A stretch of DNA of 64,000 nucleotides from Streptomyces cavernae. GTDB lineage: Bacteria; Actinomycetota; Actinomycetes; Streptomycetales; Streptomycetaceae. A program made the translations under genes and the position numbers. Numbering within the stretch: the first letter of the stretch is position 1; the number at the start of each line of letters is the position of its first letter. Below, one piece after another: positions 16,208-24,195 of this stretch. The stretch spans positions 1 through 64,000 of the forward strand of contig NZ_RPDJ01000040.1 of the NCBI RefSeq assembly GCF_004023625.1. The letters run 5' to 3'. The notes beneath the pieces were generated by a model, which did no database searches, was not told where the DNA came from, and saw only the letters and a program-made list of their open reading frames with translations.

Positions 16208-16581
16208 GCCCTGTCATCCGGGTGGACGCGGGGTGGATCCTGGAGATCCAGACCCACGTCACGCCCGTGAACACCCCTGTCGCCGACTGGGGTGCTCTCA
16301 ACGCCATGGCGGACCGACACCTCTTCGAGCAGCCGCACGGCCAGCTCTACTACGAGGAGCCGGCCGCACGCGCCGCCACGTTCTTCCACACCGCGCTGCT
16401 TCTTCGCCCGTTCGGGGACTTCAACGCCGTCATCGGCTGGGCATGCGCAGCGCTCTACATGGCGGCCTCCGAGCAGCCCGTCGACCCCAAGCGCGACGAG
16501 GTCCACCTGCTGGCGGGAGCGATCCGCGCCCAGGAGGCCGACCTCCGCGACGTCGCCCGCGCCATCGCCTCCTGGCGATAG
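16204..16581 (+). CDS. Fic/Doc-family toxin component with degenerate Fic motif
   Basis: Protein of 125 residues with the outline of short Doc-type toxins: VIRVDAGWILEIQ at the start, HTALLLRPFGDFNAVIGWAC where the catalytic loop should be, then AALYMAASEQPVDP and a C-terminal RSWR-like end. Fic/Doc enzymes transfer phosphate or AMP with the motif HPFxxGNxR. Here the place of the His is taken by Arg (RPFGDFNAVIG, residues 68-78) and the Gly-Asn part reads FN, so the normal chemistry is doubtful. This form recurs, as I recall, in many Streptomyces pairs annotated as toxin components. TTG start, coupled to the antitoxin by a four-base overlap. Confidence 0.68.
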   Translation: MSPVIRVDAGWILEIQTHVTPVNTPVADWGALNAMADRHLFEQPHGQLYYEEPAARAATFFHTALLLRPFGDFNAVIGWACAALYMAASEQPVDPKRDEVHLLAGAIRAQEADLRDVARAIASWR

Positions 16582-16586
16582 CCCCC

Positions 16587-16891
16587 GAGGGCCACACCCG
16601 CCCGAGAGCCACACCGGCCCGAGGGGCACACCGGCCCGAGAGCCACACCGGCCCGAGGGGCACACCGGCCCGAGAGCCACACCGGCCCGAGAGCCACACC
16701 CACGCGAGAGCCACACCGGCCCGAGGGGCACACCCACGCGAGAGCCACACCGGCCCGAGGGGCACACCGGCCCGAGAGCCACACCGGCCCGAGAGCCACA
16801 CCCACGCGAGAGCCACACCGGCCCGAGGGGCACACCGGCCCGAGAGCCACACCCACCCGAGGGGCGCACCCACCCGAGGGCACCCCCGCCC
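16587..16891. repeat. 17-bp minisatellite, about 18 units
   Basis: Head-to-tail units of GAGAGCCACACCGGCCC and variants (GAGGGGCACACCGGCCC, GAGAGCCACACCCACGC), seventeen of exactly 17 bp and one of 16. It fills the gap between the toxin stop and the convergent ferredoxin stop. Because 17 is not a multiple of three, it reads Pro/His/Gly-rich in all frames; no gene is likely inside. Confidence 0.95.
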
Positions 16892-16900
16892 GAGGGGAGG

Positions 16901-17134
16901 TCACTCCTCGGGCGGAAACACCGCCTCCCCGCTCCCCAGCAATGTGATCGTGATCGCCTCCACGGGGCAGCTCTCCGCCGCCGCCAGTACCTTCTCGTTG
17001 GCGTCCGTCTCCGGGTCGGCCGGGTGGGACTGTCTGGCCGAGTCGAGGCGGAAGCCGTCCGGGGCGTGGTGGACGCACTGGGCGGAGCCGATGCACAGGG
17101 AGCGGTCCACCTCCACGTGCCAGCGGTCACCCAC
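16901..17134 (-). CDS. Ferredoxin, [3Fe-4S] type, P450 partner
   Basis: Small electron carrier of 77 residues. Cysteines in CIGSAQC (CX5C) and in SCPVEAI (final Cys-Pro) give the pattern of single-cluster [3Fe-4S] ferredoxins that deliver electrons to bacterial P450s. GTG 17134 with GAGAGG upstream lies only 3 bp after the aldehyde dehydrogenase stop, so both are on one transcript. No P450 is next to it; the CYP125-type enzyme at 29.3 kb shares the same promoter motifs and is the natural partner (inference). Confidence 0.92.
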   Translation of the reverse strand: MGDRWHVEVDRSLCIGSAQCVHHAPDGFRLDSARQSHPADPETDANEKVLAAAESCPVEAITITLLGSGEAVFPPEE

Positions 17135-17137
17135 CTC

Positions 17138-18604
17138 TCAGCCCTCCCACCCGTTGGGCAGGTGGATCATCTTGTGCTCCAGGTACTCGCTGTATCCCTC
17201 GGGCCCGAACTCCCGCCCGAGACCTGAGTTCTTGTAGCCGCCGAACGGGCCGAGCATGTCGAGGCTGAAGGTGTTCACGGAGTACGTGCCCGTGCGGACC
17301 TGCCGCGCCACCTCGATGCCGCGCTCGACGTCCGCGGTCCACACGCTCCCGCTCAGCCCGTACTCGGAGTCGTTGGCGATCTTCACGGCCTCGGTCTCGT
17401 CGCCGTACGGCAGCAGGCAGATGACGGGTCCGAAGATCTCCTCGCGGGCGATCCGCATGGAGTTGTCGACGTCACCGAAGAGCGTCGGCTCGACGTACCA
17501 GCCGCGGTCGAGGCCGGCCGGGCGTCCGCCGCCGGTGAGGATCTTGGCGCCTTCCTCCTGGCCGATGCGGATGTAGTCCAGGCTGCGCTGCTGCTGCCGC
17601 CGCGCGACCAGCGGTCCCAGCTCCGTCTCCGGGTCGAGCGGATCCCCGACCTTCAGGGCGGCCGCGGCGGCGGTGAAGGCCTCGGCGAACTCGTCGTAGC
17701 GGACGCGCGGCACGAGGATCCGGGTCTGCGCCACACAGGCCTGGCCGTTGATCATCCAGGCGAAGGGCGCGATGCCCGCCACCGCTGAGGCGGCGTCGGC
17801 GTCCGGCAGGATCACCGCGGCCGACTTGCCGCCCAGTTCCAGGGTGATCCGGGTGAGGTTGCGCGCGCAGACCTCCATGACGCGCTTGCCCGCGCCGACC
17901 GATCCGGTGAAGGACACCTTGTCGACGCCGGGGTGGCCGACCAGGTACTCGCTGACCTCCCGGTCCGCCGGAAGGATCGACAGCACTCCCTCGGGCAGCC
18001 CCGCCTCGGTCACGATGTCCGCCAGCAGATAGGCGTCGAGCGGGGTTTCCGGTGACACCTTCAGGATCGCGGTGCAGCCCGCGAGCAGTGCCGGCGCGAG
18101 CTTGGCCGCGGCGGTGAACTGCGGCACGTTCCACGGCACGACGGCCGCGACGACACCGACGGGCTCACGCCGCACCAGGATCCTGCCGAGTGCGCCGTCA
18201 CGCCCCTCCTCGTAGGTGAATCCGCGCGCCGTCGTGATCGCCGCGTCCCACACCATCATCGAGGAGAGCGCCTGCACCATCACGGACGAGGTGTAGGGGG
18301 TGCCGTTCTGGGAGCTGATGACCCGGGCGATCTCCTCGTAACGCACGGCGAACGCGTCCTTGATGCGGGTGACGACCTCGATCCGCTCGTCGAGCGTCAT
18401 CCGCGGCCAGGGGCCCTCGTCGAAGGCGGTGCGGGCGACGGCGACGGCCCGGTCGACGTCGGCGGCCGAGGCGTGCGGGACGCGTCCGATGACCTCTTCC
18501 GTGTGCGGCGAGATCACCTCGATGACGTCCTGGCCGAGGGGATCCGTCAACTCCCCGCCGATGAACAGCTGTCCGTGTTCACGTAGGTTCACGAGCTCCG
18601 TCAT
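17138..18604 (-). CDS. NAD(P)-dependent aldehyde dehydrogenase
   Basis: Aldehyde dehydrogenase of 488 residues oxidising an aldehyde to the acid. Visible motifs: VVPWNVPQF (cofactor), SFTGSVGAGKRV, the general-base Glu in LELGGKSA (about 256) and the catalytic Cys in GQACVAQTR (about 290). ATG 18604 (MTELVNLREHG) is preferred over the upstream ATG at 18658 because GGGGAGG lies just before it and the longer version would run through the operator. It is followed by a ferredoxin gene. An enzyme of this class under KstR control (Rv0223c, recalled) exists in M. tuberculosis; oxidation of the sterol C26 aldehyde is a reasonable but unproven job. Confidence 0.93.
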   Translation of the reverse strand: MTELVNLREHGQLFIGGELTDPLGQDVIEVISPHTEEVIGRVPHASAADVDRAVAVARTAFDEGPWPRMTLDERIEVVTRIKDAFAVRYEEIARVISSQNGTPYTSSVMVQALSSMMVWDAAITTARGFTYEEGRDGALGRILVRREPVGVVAAVVPWNVPQFTAAAKLAPALLAGCTAILKVSPETPLDAYLLADIVTEAGLPEGVLSILPADREVSEYLVGHPGVDKVSFTGSVGAGKRVMEVCARNLTRITLELGGKSAAVILPDADAASAVAGIAPFAWMINGQACVAQTRILVPRVRYDEFAEAFTAAAAALKVGDPLDPETELGPLVARRQQQRSLDYIRIGQEEGAKILTGGGRPAGLDRGWYVEPTLFGDVDNSMRIAREEIFGPVICLLPYGDETEAVKIANDSEYGLSGSVWTADVERGIEVARQVRTGTYSVNTFSLDMLGPFGGYKNSGLGREFGPEGYSEYLEHKMIHLPNGWEG

Positions 18605-18646
18605 GGCGACTGCCTCCCCGCCCGAAGGCCTCCCCGGGCAAGCTCT

Positions 18647-18661
18647 CTGACGATCCATCAG
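18647..18661. promoter_or_regulatory. 15-bp palindrome (CTGAYG...CRTCAG box)
   Basis: CTGACGATCCATCAG, 42 bp before the aldehyde dehydrogenase start. Same palindrome as upstream of the fused dehydrogenase, the F420 oxidoreductase and CYP125. Confidence 0.58.
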
Positions 18662-18680
18662 ACATGGCCGACATCGGAAC

Positions 18681-18694
18681 TGATACCAGTTCTA
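18681..18694. promoter_or_regulatory. Weaker KstR-like site
   Basis: TGATACCAGTTCTA has one departure from TnnAACnnGTTnnA (TAC for AAC). Lies 76 bp before the aldehyde dehydrogenase start. Confidence 0.45.
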
Positions 18695-18759
18695 CTCTGA
18701 GGAGTCCACGGCCCGGACACATCCGGCAGGCTACTCAGGAGCCCATCGCCGCCTCCGGA

Positions 18760-18773
18760 TGTAACGAGTTCTA
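18760..18773. promoter_or_regulatory. KstR-like operator upstream of the MBL-fold hydrolase
   Basis: TGTAACGAGTTCTA matches TnnAACnnGTTnnA fully and is followed by TATAGT, a possible -10 element. It ends 37 bp before the MBL gene start and serves the divergent region with the aldehyde dehydrogenase. Confidence 0.68.
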
Positions 18774-18810
18774 GTTATAGTGGCCCGGAAGACGGCGATC
18801 GGGGATTGGG

Positions 18811-19845
18811 GTGCCCATGGCGCAGGCGGCCGATCACGGCGGGGGCGTACGGTCCCTCAGGGTTCCGATCCCGGACAACCCGCTCGGCCACACATTGGTG
18901 TACGTGGTCGACACCGACCGCGGCCCGGTGCTGATCGACACGGGCTGGGACGACCCGTCGTCCTGGGACGCCCTCACCGACGGGCTCGCGGCCTGCGGCA
19001 CCTCCGCCGCCGAGATTCACGGCGTCGTCATCACCCACCACCACCCCGACCACCACGGTCTGTCGGGCAAGGTGCGCGAGGCGTCCGGCGCCTGGATCGC
19101 GATGCACGCCGCCGACATCTCCGTCGTACGGCGCACCCGGGAGAACCGGCCGGAGCGCTGGTTCGCCTACATGACGGCCAAGCTGAGCGCAGCGGGCGCG
19201 CCCGAGGAGCACGTGGCACCGCTGCGCGCCGCGCGCGGCGGCCGTTCCCTCCCCGGGTTCTCCCCCGCGCTCCCCGACCGGGAGATCGTCCCCGGCGAAC
19301 TCCTCGAACTGCCGGGCCGCCGCCTCCGCGCGATCTGGACGCCGGGCCACACCCCCGGCCATGTCTGCCTCCATCTCGAGGAGGAACACCCGGCCCGGCT
19401 CCCGGGCCACGGCCGGCTGTTCTCCGGCGACCACCTCCTGCCCGAGATCACCCCGCACATCGGCCTGTACGAGGACCCGGACGACGCCACTGTGACCGAT
19501 CCCCTCGGCGACTACCTCGACTCCCTGGAACGCGTGGGCCGGCTCGCCCCGGCGGAGGTGCTCCCGGCCCACCAGCACGCCTTCGCCGATGCCCCGGCCC
19601 GCGTACGGGAGTTGCTCGCGCACCACGAGGAGCGCCTGACCGGTCTGCTCGCCCTGCTCGGCACCCCGCTCACCCCGTGGCAGCTGGCCGAGCGCATGGA
19701 GTGGAACCGCCCCTGGGACCAGATCCCCTTCGGCTCGCGCAACATCGCGGTCTCCGAGGCCGAGGCGCATGTGCGACGACTGGTGAAACTGGGGCGTGCG
19801 GAGGCGGTGGCGGGGAGCGATCCGGTGACGTACGTGGCGCTCTGA
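18811..19845 (+). CDS. MBL-fold metallo-hydrolase
   Basis: Metallo-beta-lactamase-fold hydrolase of about 344 residues. Metal ligands are visible in THHHPDHHG (HxHxDH), TPGHTPGHVCLHL, FSGDHLLP and PAHQHAF, so both metal sites look complete. A C-terminal helical domain with a winged-helix look (LTPWQLAERM...) is common in this subfamily. It probably hydrolyses a thioester or lactone; an acyl-CoA or ring-lactone step in sterol breakdown fits the upstream KstR-like box but is inference. GTG 18811 and ATG 18817 are both possible starts. Confidence 0.87.
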   Translation: MPMAQAADHGGGVRSLRVPIPDNPLGHTLVYVVDTDRGPVLIDTGWDDPSSWDALTDGLAACGTSAAEIHGVVITHHHPDHHGLSGKVREASGAWIAMHAADISVVRRTRENRPERWFAYMTAKLSAAGAPEEHVAPLRAARGGRSLPGFSPALPDREIVPGELLELPGRRLRAIWTPGHTPGHVCLHLEEEHPARLPGHGRLFSGDHLLPEITPHIGLYEDPDDATVTDPLGDYLDSLERVGRLAPAEVLPAHQHAFADAPARVRELLAHHEERLTGLLALLGTPLTPWQLAERMEWNRPWDQIPFGSRNIAVSEAEAHVRRLVKLGRAEAVAGSDPVTYVAL

Positions 19846-19922
19846 CCCGCTCCCGGCCGCGCACCCGGGGGCATTCACGCCGCGGCTCATTCCTTGGCTC
19901 ACTCCGCGGCTCACTCGCTGGC

Positions 19923-20132
19923 TCACTCCGCGACCGCGTAGTCGAGCCCCTCCTCGTACGTCATCGACAGGCCCTCCGCGTACGCCGACTCGTAGGCCCC
20001 GTCGCCCATCTCGCGGCGTACGTGGCCCTCGTAGGCGCGGCGGGTGGCGCGCAGGTCCGGTGAGCTCATCCGGTTGCCGCCGGTGAGTTCCCACAGGCGC
20101 CCGGGAGGCCACGCGTCGACGTCCGCTGTCAT
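19923..20132 (-). CDS. Small protein resembling the C-terminus of AfsR/LuxR-type regulators
   Basis: Hypothetical protein of 69 residues (start MTADVDAW). Its end, GDGAYESAYAEGLSMTYEEG, resembles the final helices of large ATPase-type transcriptional regulators, where GDAAYEAAYxxGRxLxxEEA is common. No DNA-binding or ATPase part is present, so it is either a detached fragment or a small independent protein. It starts 12 bp after the CGNR gene and is probably co-transcribed. The sequence 3' of it (about 19868-19930) has short GGCTCACTCCGC-like repeats. Confidence 0.55.
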   Translation of the reverse strand: MTADVDAWPPGRLWELTGGNRMSSPDLRATRRAYEGHVRREMGDGAYESAYAEGLSMTYEEGLDYAVAE

Positions 20133-20143
20133 TGCTGCCGCTC

Positions 20144-20734
20144 TCACTGCTGCCGCTCTGCGGGCTGTTTGTGGCGCTGGTAGTAGCGGGCGACGCGGGC
20201 ACGGTTGCCGCAGCGGGCGGGGGAGCACCAGCGTCGGCGGGGGTGGGCGGGCAGGAAGACCATCACGCAGTCCTCGGCCTCGCACCCTCGGAGTTTGCCG
20301 ATGGCGGCGGGGTCGGTGAGCAGGTCGGCCGCGGACTCGGCCAGCAGGGCGGCGAGACGGACACCGAGTGGGCCCGTGCGACGGAGTGTCGCTGTCACCG
20401 TGTCGTCCAGCCAGGAGAGTTCGCGGACGGCGGGCGCGGCGCGCTGGGCGTCAGTCAGGGCACGCAGAGCGTCGGTGGGGGGCTGCTGCCCGTGCAGTAG
20501 GGCCTGGACCGCCGCCTCGATGTGGGCGCGTACGGCGTGGATGGCGACGAGGTCGGCTTCGGTCGGTACGGCGCCGCCCGTTTCGGGGCCGAGCCGGTCT
20601 TCCTCCAGCGCGAGCCAGGCGGCCAGGCGTTCCGGTGTGTCGAGCAGGTCGATGCGGCCGTCTCCGCCTGCCGGGCGGGTGTTGACGAGGTCCAGGGCCA
20701 GGGGCTCGCCGGTCAGCGGTTCACTGTCACGCAT
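20144..20734 (-). CDS. CGNR zinc-finger regulator with ABATE domain
   Basis: Putative transcription regulator of 196 residues. The N-terminal ABATE-like domain (PLALDLVNTRP...) is followed by a C-terminal zinc finger with cysteines in GCEAEDC and WCSPARCGNRARV, the CGNR signature. Such proteins are described as stress-induced regulators. It is divergent from an alpha/beta hydrolase with a strong inverted repeat in the 85-bp gap, suggesting it controls both. Start ATG 20734. Confidence 0.9.
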   Translation of the reverse strand: MRDSEPLTGEPLALDLVNTRPAGGDGRIDLLDTPERLAAWLALEEDRLGPETGGAVPTEADLVAIHAVRAHIEAAVQALLHGQQPPTDALRALTDAQRAAPAVRELSWLDDTVTATLRRTGPLGVRLAALLAESAADLLTDPAAIGKLRGCEAEDCVMVFLPAHPRRRWCSPARCGNRARVARYYQRHKQPAERQQ

Positions 20735-20755
20735 ACACCTAACGGTACATGAGTC

Positions 20756-20800
20756 AGTTGACGCATTAGAACTTGGGAAGCTATACCTAATGCATCAACT
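20756..20800. promoter_or_regulatory. Long inverted repeat between divergent regulator and hydrolase
   Basis: AGTTGACGCATTAG (20756-20769) and CTAATGCATCAACT (20787-20800) match as inverted repeats in 13 of 14 positions, 17 bp apart. Likely operator for the adjacent CGNR regulator. Confidence 0.65.
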
Positions 20801-20819
20801 CGCTATGGAGGCATGTGAA

Positions 20820-21716
20820 ATGACGATCCCCGCGGCCCTCTCCCACATCTCGGTCCCGGCTCGCGCGACCCACCGCTTCGTCGAGGTCGACGGCGTGGAG
20901 GTCTTCTACCGGGAGTCACTGCGGGAGCGCACGGACGCCCCCGTCGTGCTGCTCCTGCACGGCTTCCCTTCCGCCTCACACCAGTTCCGGCGACTGATCG
21001 ACAGCCTGGGCAGGCACTATCGGCTGATCGCGCCCGACTACCCCGGCTTCGGGCACACCCGCGCCCCCGACGGCTTCACCTACTCCTTCGACCGTCTGAC
21101 CGACATCGTCGAGGGCTTCACCGAACGGCTCGGACTGACCCGGTACGCGATGTACCTCTTCGACTTCGGCGCCCCGGTCGGCTTCCGCCTGGCACTGCGC
21201 CATCCCGAGCGGGTGACCGGACTCGTCGTGCAGAACGGCAATGCCTACGCCGAGGGACTGTCCGACGCTGCTCGCGACTTAACCGCGCTCACCCCGGACA
21301 CCCCCGGCGCCGAGGCCGCCATCCGCGACCTGCTCACCCTCGCCGCCACCCGCGGCCAGTACGAGGGCGGCACCGCCGACCCCACGCTGGTCGCACCGGA
21401 GGGCTGGCTGCTCGACCAGCACTTCCTGGACCAGCCCGGCCGCAATCAGGCCCAACTCGCCCTGCTCTACGACTACAAGAGCAACATCGCCGCCTATCCC
21501 GAATGGCAGGCGTGGCTGCGCGAGCACCGCCCGCCCACCCTCATCACCTGGGGCACGAACGACCCCTTCTTCACCGAATCCGGCGCCCGCACCTACCTGC
21601 GCGACGTACCCGAAGCGGATCTCCACCTCTTCCCCACGGGCCACTTCGCCCTGGAGGACCACCTCCCGGACATCGCCCCGCTCATCGCCGACTTCCTCGA
21701 CCACCTCCCGGCCTGA
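20820..21716 (+). CDS. Alpha/beta hydrolase, epoxide/haloalkane-type
   Basis: Alpha/beta-hydrolase of 298 residues. HGFPSASHQFRRL is the oxyanion block; the nucleophile elbow reads YLFDFGAPVGFRL with Asp as nucleophile, as in epoxide hydrolases and haloalkane dehalogenases; TWGTNDPFF and the late GHFALEDH supply the acid and the His. ATG 20820 has GGAGG 8 bp upstream; an in-frame ATG at 20790 would lie in the operator. A TTA leucine codon at 21279-21281 makes full translation depend on the bldA tRNA in Streptomyces. Function: detoxifying hydrolysis of an unknown substrate. Confidence 0.88.
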   Translation: MTIPAALSHISVPARATHRFVEVDGVEVFYRESLRERTDAPVVLLLHGFPSASHQFRRLIDSLGRHYRLIAPDYPGFGHTRAPDGFTYSFDRLTDIVEGFTERLGLTRYAMYLFDFGAPVGFRLALRHPERVTGLVVQNGNAYAEGLSDAARDLTALTPDTPGAEAAIRDLLTLAATRGQYEGGTADPTLVAPEGWLLDQHFLDQPGRNQAQLALLYDYKSNIAAYPEWQAWLREHRPPTLITWGTNDPFFTESGARTYLRDVPEADLHLFPTGHFALEDHLPDIAPLIADFLDHLPA

Positions 21717-21846
21717 CCGGCACCCCTTCCGCAGGGCGACACCCATCCGCAAGGCACCGCCGAACCCGCCTCGTCCTGGCCGCGCCCTGACGCACGACCG
21801 CGGCGGGCGGCCGTCGAGACGCCTGCATCCGCACAGTTGGGGCTTG

Positions 21847-22494
21847 ATGTCCTCGCGTGCCGGGTATCGCAGGCGCATGCGGGCATGGGGAGAGGCCGTG
21901 TGGACGGGACCCCGATCGGAGGCCTTTCTGCGGCGCGTGGTGCGACGGGTGCTGGCGGGAAATACGCCACAGCCGTGGTGGATTCCGCGGCGCGTGCTGA
22001 CCGTGGTCTCGGCGGACGTCGATGCCACTGCCGGTGTCGGGGCGGTCTGGATGGTGTGGCGTCCGAGGTCACCGCGCACGTGTGAGCACATTGCGGTCCT
22101 GGAGTGGTACGAAGAGCAGTGGCGGTACGTGGGGGGTGGCTGCGGCTCCGGAGACGATCCTGTCAACGTCGATGTGCTGGACGTTCGCAACGGCGGGGGC
22201 GTCCGCAGCCTCACCCGCAGCAATGTCCCTCCACGCTCCATCACCGCAGCCCCGTGGATCAGTTGCGTCAAGGTGCGCCTCGGGCGAGATGTGGGTCAAG
22301 TTCTCATCGGTGCCCGCCGGATCGAGAATCCCGAGCAGTGCAAGCTCATCGCTGTTTGGACGTCCCCCTGTATCAGCCGCAAAGCCCGCCCCGTCATCGT
22401 GGCCCTGGGACGCGACGGCGCCGAGCTCTCCCGCATTGGCCCCCATGACAGCCTGGACAGTCATACTTGGGCGCGGCTGAGGGAGGATTCATAG
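21847..22494 (+). CDS. Hypothetical protein
   Basis: Unrecognised protein of 215 residues. Composition is ordinary and soluble, with Trp-rich early part and the end GPHDSLDSHTWARLREDS. No motif or membrane segment is seen. It lies in the disturbed region between the hydrolase and the transposase remains and its base composition is slightly lower in GC than that of neighbours. A competing open frame exists on the other strand (22069-22464) but is less convincing. Confidence 0.45.
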   Translation: MSSRAGYRRRMRAWGEAVWTGPRSEAFLRRVVRRVLAGNTPQPWWIPRRVLTVVSADVDATAGVGAVWMVWRPRSPRTCEHIAVLEWYEEQWRYVGGGCGSGDDPVNVDVLDVRNGGGVRSLTRSNVPPRSITAAPWISCVKVRLGRDVGQVLIGARRIENPEQCKLIAVWTSPCISRKARPVIVALGRDGAELSRIGPHDSLDSHTWARLREDS

Positions 22495-22549
22495 CCAGCC
22501 TGCTTCCCGGGGCTTCATCGTGCTGACTGTCCTGGCTGTCTCCTGCCGG

Positions 22550-22965
22550 TCACCCCGCGAGGGTCAGCTTGTGCAGGCGAGCGATCCCGAGCAATGCGTG
22601 GTGGACGCCGTCGCCTTTGAGCCGGCAGTCGCGGAGGACCTTCCAGGTCTTCATGCGGGTGAAGATGTGCTCGACCTGCGCGCGGACCTTGCGGTGAGAG
22701 GCGTTCCCAACTGGAATGCCGATCAGCTTGCCTACAACAGGCCCCGTACCGCGTGATGTCGAGGTACTTCTTCACCCAGGTCACCAGTTTCCCGCCGTAG
22801 GCGGAGTCGGCCCGGACGCAGGCGGTCGAACAGAACAGGGCCGTCGCCTTCGCCGACGGCATCGGCGGACCACCGCACCCCCAGGCACATGGGTGGCCCG
22901 GTGCGTCTGTGACCACGATCAGCCGCAGCCGGGGCACTCCGTCCCTCCCCATACGGCCACCGTAC
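22550..22965 (-). pseudogene. Transposase remains (IS5-related, DDE superfamily)
   Basis: Broken transposase on the minus strand. One frame gives LRLIVVTDAPGHP and then ADSAYGGKLVTWVKKYLDIT; after a short break another frame gives GKLIGIPVGNASHRKVRAQV, VEHIFTRMKTWKVLRDCRLK and GIARLHKLTLAG before the stop at 22550-22552. The two parts look like different related families, or one gene with deletions and frameshifts. No intact ends or target duplication were found. Its presence marks the left side of a rearranged segment. Confidence 0.7.
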
Positions 22966-23159
22966 GGTCACCGATCGCCTTACGGAACACCACCGAACCC
23001 GTGCGAGATGCGGCTGGCACTCGGGAAACCACCCCGTAAAAGGCAGACGTGAGCTGGATCACGGTTGAGGTTGACCTCGGGTCAGGGTGGACGCTCGTCG
23101 CGTCGGCACGCCACCACCGAAGCCGACCCGGACATAACAGTTTCAGGGGAGAGACCACC

Positions 23160-23436
23160 ATGCCCATCACCCTTTCCGGCCAGCAGGATCGCCCGGAGCT
23201 CCGCAAGGCCCTGGAAGAGATCGTCGATTCAGGTCTCACCGGGATTACGCTGCGCGTGCACGATGAACGGGGCGAATGGGTCGGCAGTGCCGGGGTGAGC
23301 AAGCTGGGGGAGGCCGCGAAGCCGCCGACGAACGGGCGCGTCCGGATCGGCAGCAACACCAAGACCTTCACCGCGGCCCTCGTGCTGCAACTGGTGGCCG
23401 AGGGCAAGATCAGACTGGACGCCCCGGCGGCCGAAG
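23160..23436 (+). pseudogene. Serine hydrolase (class C beta-lactamase-like), N-terminal fragment
   Basis: N-terminal part of a serine hydrolase of the beta-lactamase/DD-peptidase family. It begins ATG 23160 after AGGGGAGAG and reads to RVRIGSNTKTFTAALVLQLV, where SNTK is the SxxK active-site motif, then KIRLDAPAAE. The reading frame then continues into unrelated sequence and stops at 23498. The tyrosine and KTG motifs are missing, so the protein is not functional. It is joined directly to a MerR-type fragment. Confidence 0.8.
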
Positions 23437-23937
23437 TTGATCACCCGGCGCGACACGCTGCTCCGGCTCGCCGACGGCAACCGGACGCTGCTGCCTGACC
23501 GCGCTGTGGCGCTTCTGGAGCGGATGCCCGGCCTCGGCTTCACCACAGACCAAGTGGCGGCCGCCCGGGAGGGCTGGGTGCTCGCCAAGGCTCTGGTTCC
23601 CGAAGGTTTCGACGACTACCTCACGCATGTCGAGCACGCCCTGCAAGACCCCCGGTTCGTCGCCTTGAGCAAGCGCGCCGCCGAATCCGCGGCCTGGGAG
23701 CCTGACGACCCCCGCATCGCCGAACTCGCCACCGCATTGGCCGACCACTACCTCGCCAGCCCCGCACAGCTGAAAATCGTGACCGGCCTGCAAGCCCGCA
23801 CCGAGGCCGCGACCCGGTACGAACTGATCGCCCACCACGGCGAAGAACAGGCACCTGCCGCGGCCCGGTTGACCGCGCTCGTCGAAACCAAGCTCCGCGC
23901 CGCCGGCGTCCATATCCCCAGACCAGACTCCCACTGA
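23437..23937 (+). pseudogene. MerR-family regulator, C-terminal fragment
   Basis: Effector part of a MerR-type regulator, read from ITRRDTLLRLADGNRTLLPD to the end RIPRPDSH. Typical elements are VALLERMPGLGFTTDQVAAA and DDPRIAELATALADHYLA. The N-terminal winged helix and most of the DNA-recognition part are missing. Translation could begin at TTG 23437 but no ribosome site fits. The join with the serine-hydrolase fragment at about 23436 is a deletion or recombination scar. Confidence 0.72.
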
Positions 23938-24195
23938 CCGCGCCGTGCTCCGGTCCTTTGGCCCCGGCACCGGCCGGGCCTGCCCACGGACACCGCTTGA
24001 GTGGCTGCACGACGCCGCGTCGGGGCACCGGGGCGCCGCCCACGATCAGCACCGCGTCCGGGCCGTGCCGCTCGAGGCCGCCATCTGCGCTCCATCGACT
24101 CGGGCGTGGTCACGTTGGGCCAGACCGGAGTTCAGCTGGATCGTCCAACGCGCCGACGCTCGCGCCGGTACGGGTGCCATGACGGCGCGCCTGAG
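23938..24195. other. Intergenic sequence, no gene recognised
   Basis: 258 bp between the MerR fragment and the phosphotransferase stop. Short open frames on both strands lack ribosome sites and recognisable motifs. It appears to be more decayed coding sequence. Confidence 0.5.

Noticed and set aside
16587..16891. Possible CRISPR array
   Set aside because: Repeats are 17 bp and directly adjacent without unique spacers, and no cas genes are nearby. It is a minisatellite.
22069..22464. Minus-strand frame opposite the hypothetical gene at 21.8-22.5 kb
   Set aside because: It lacks a ribosome site and the plus frame is longer and continuous; still uncertain, hence the moderate confidence given there.
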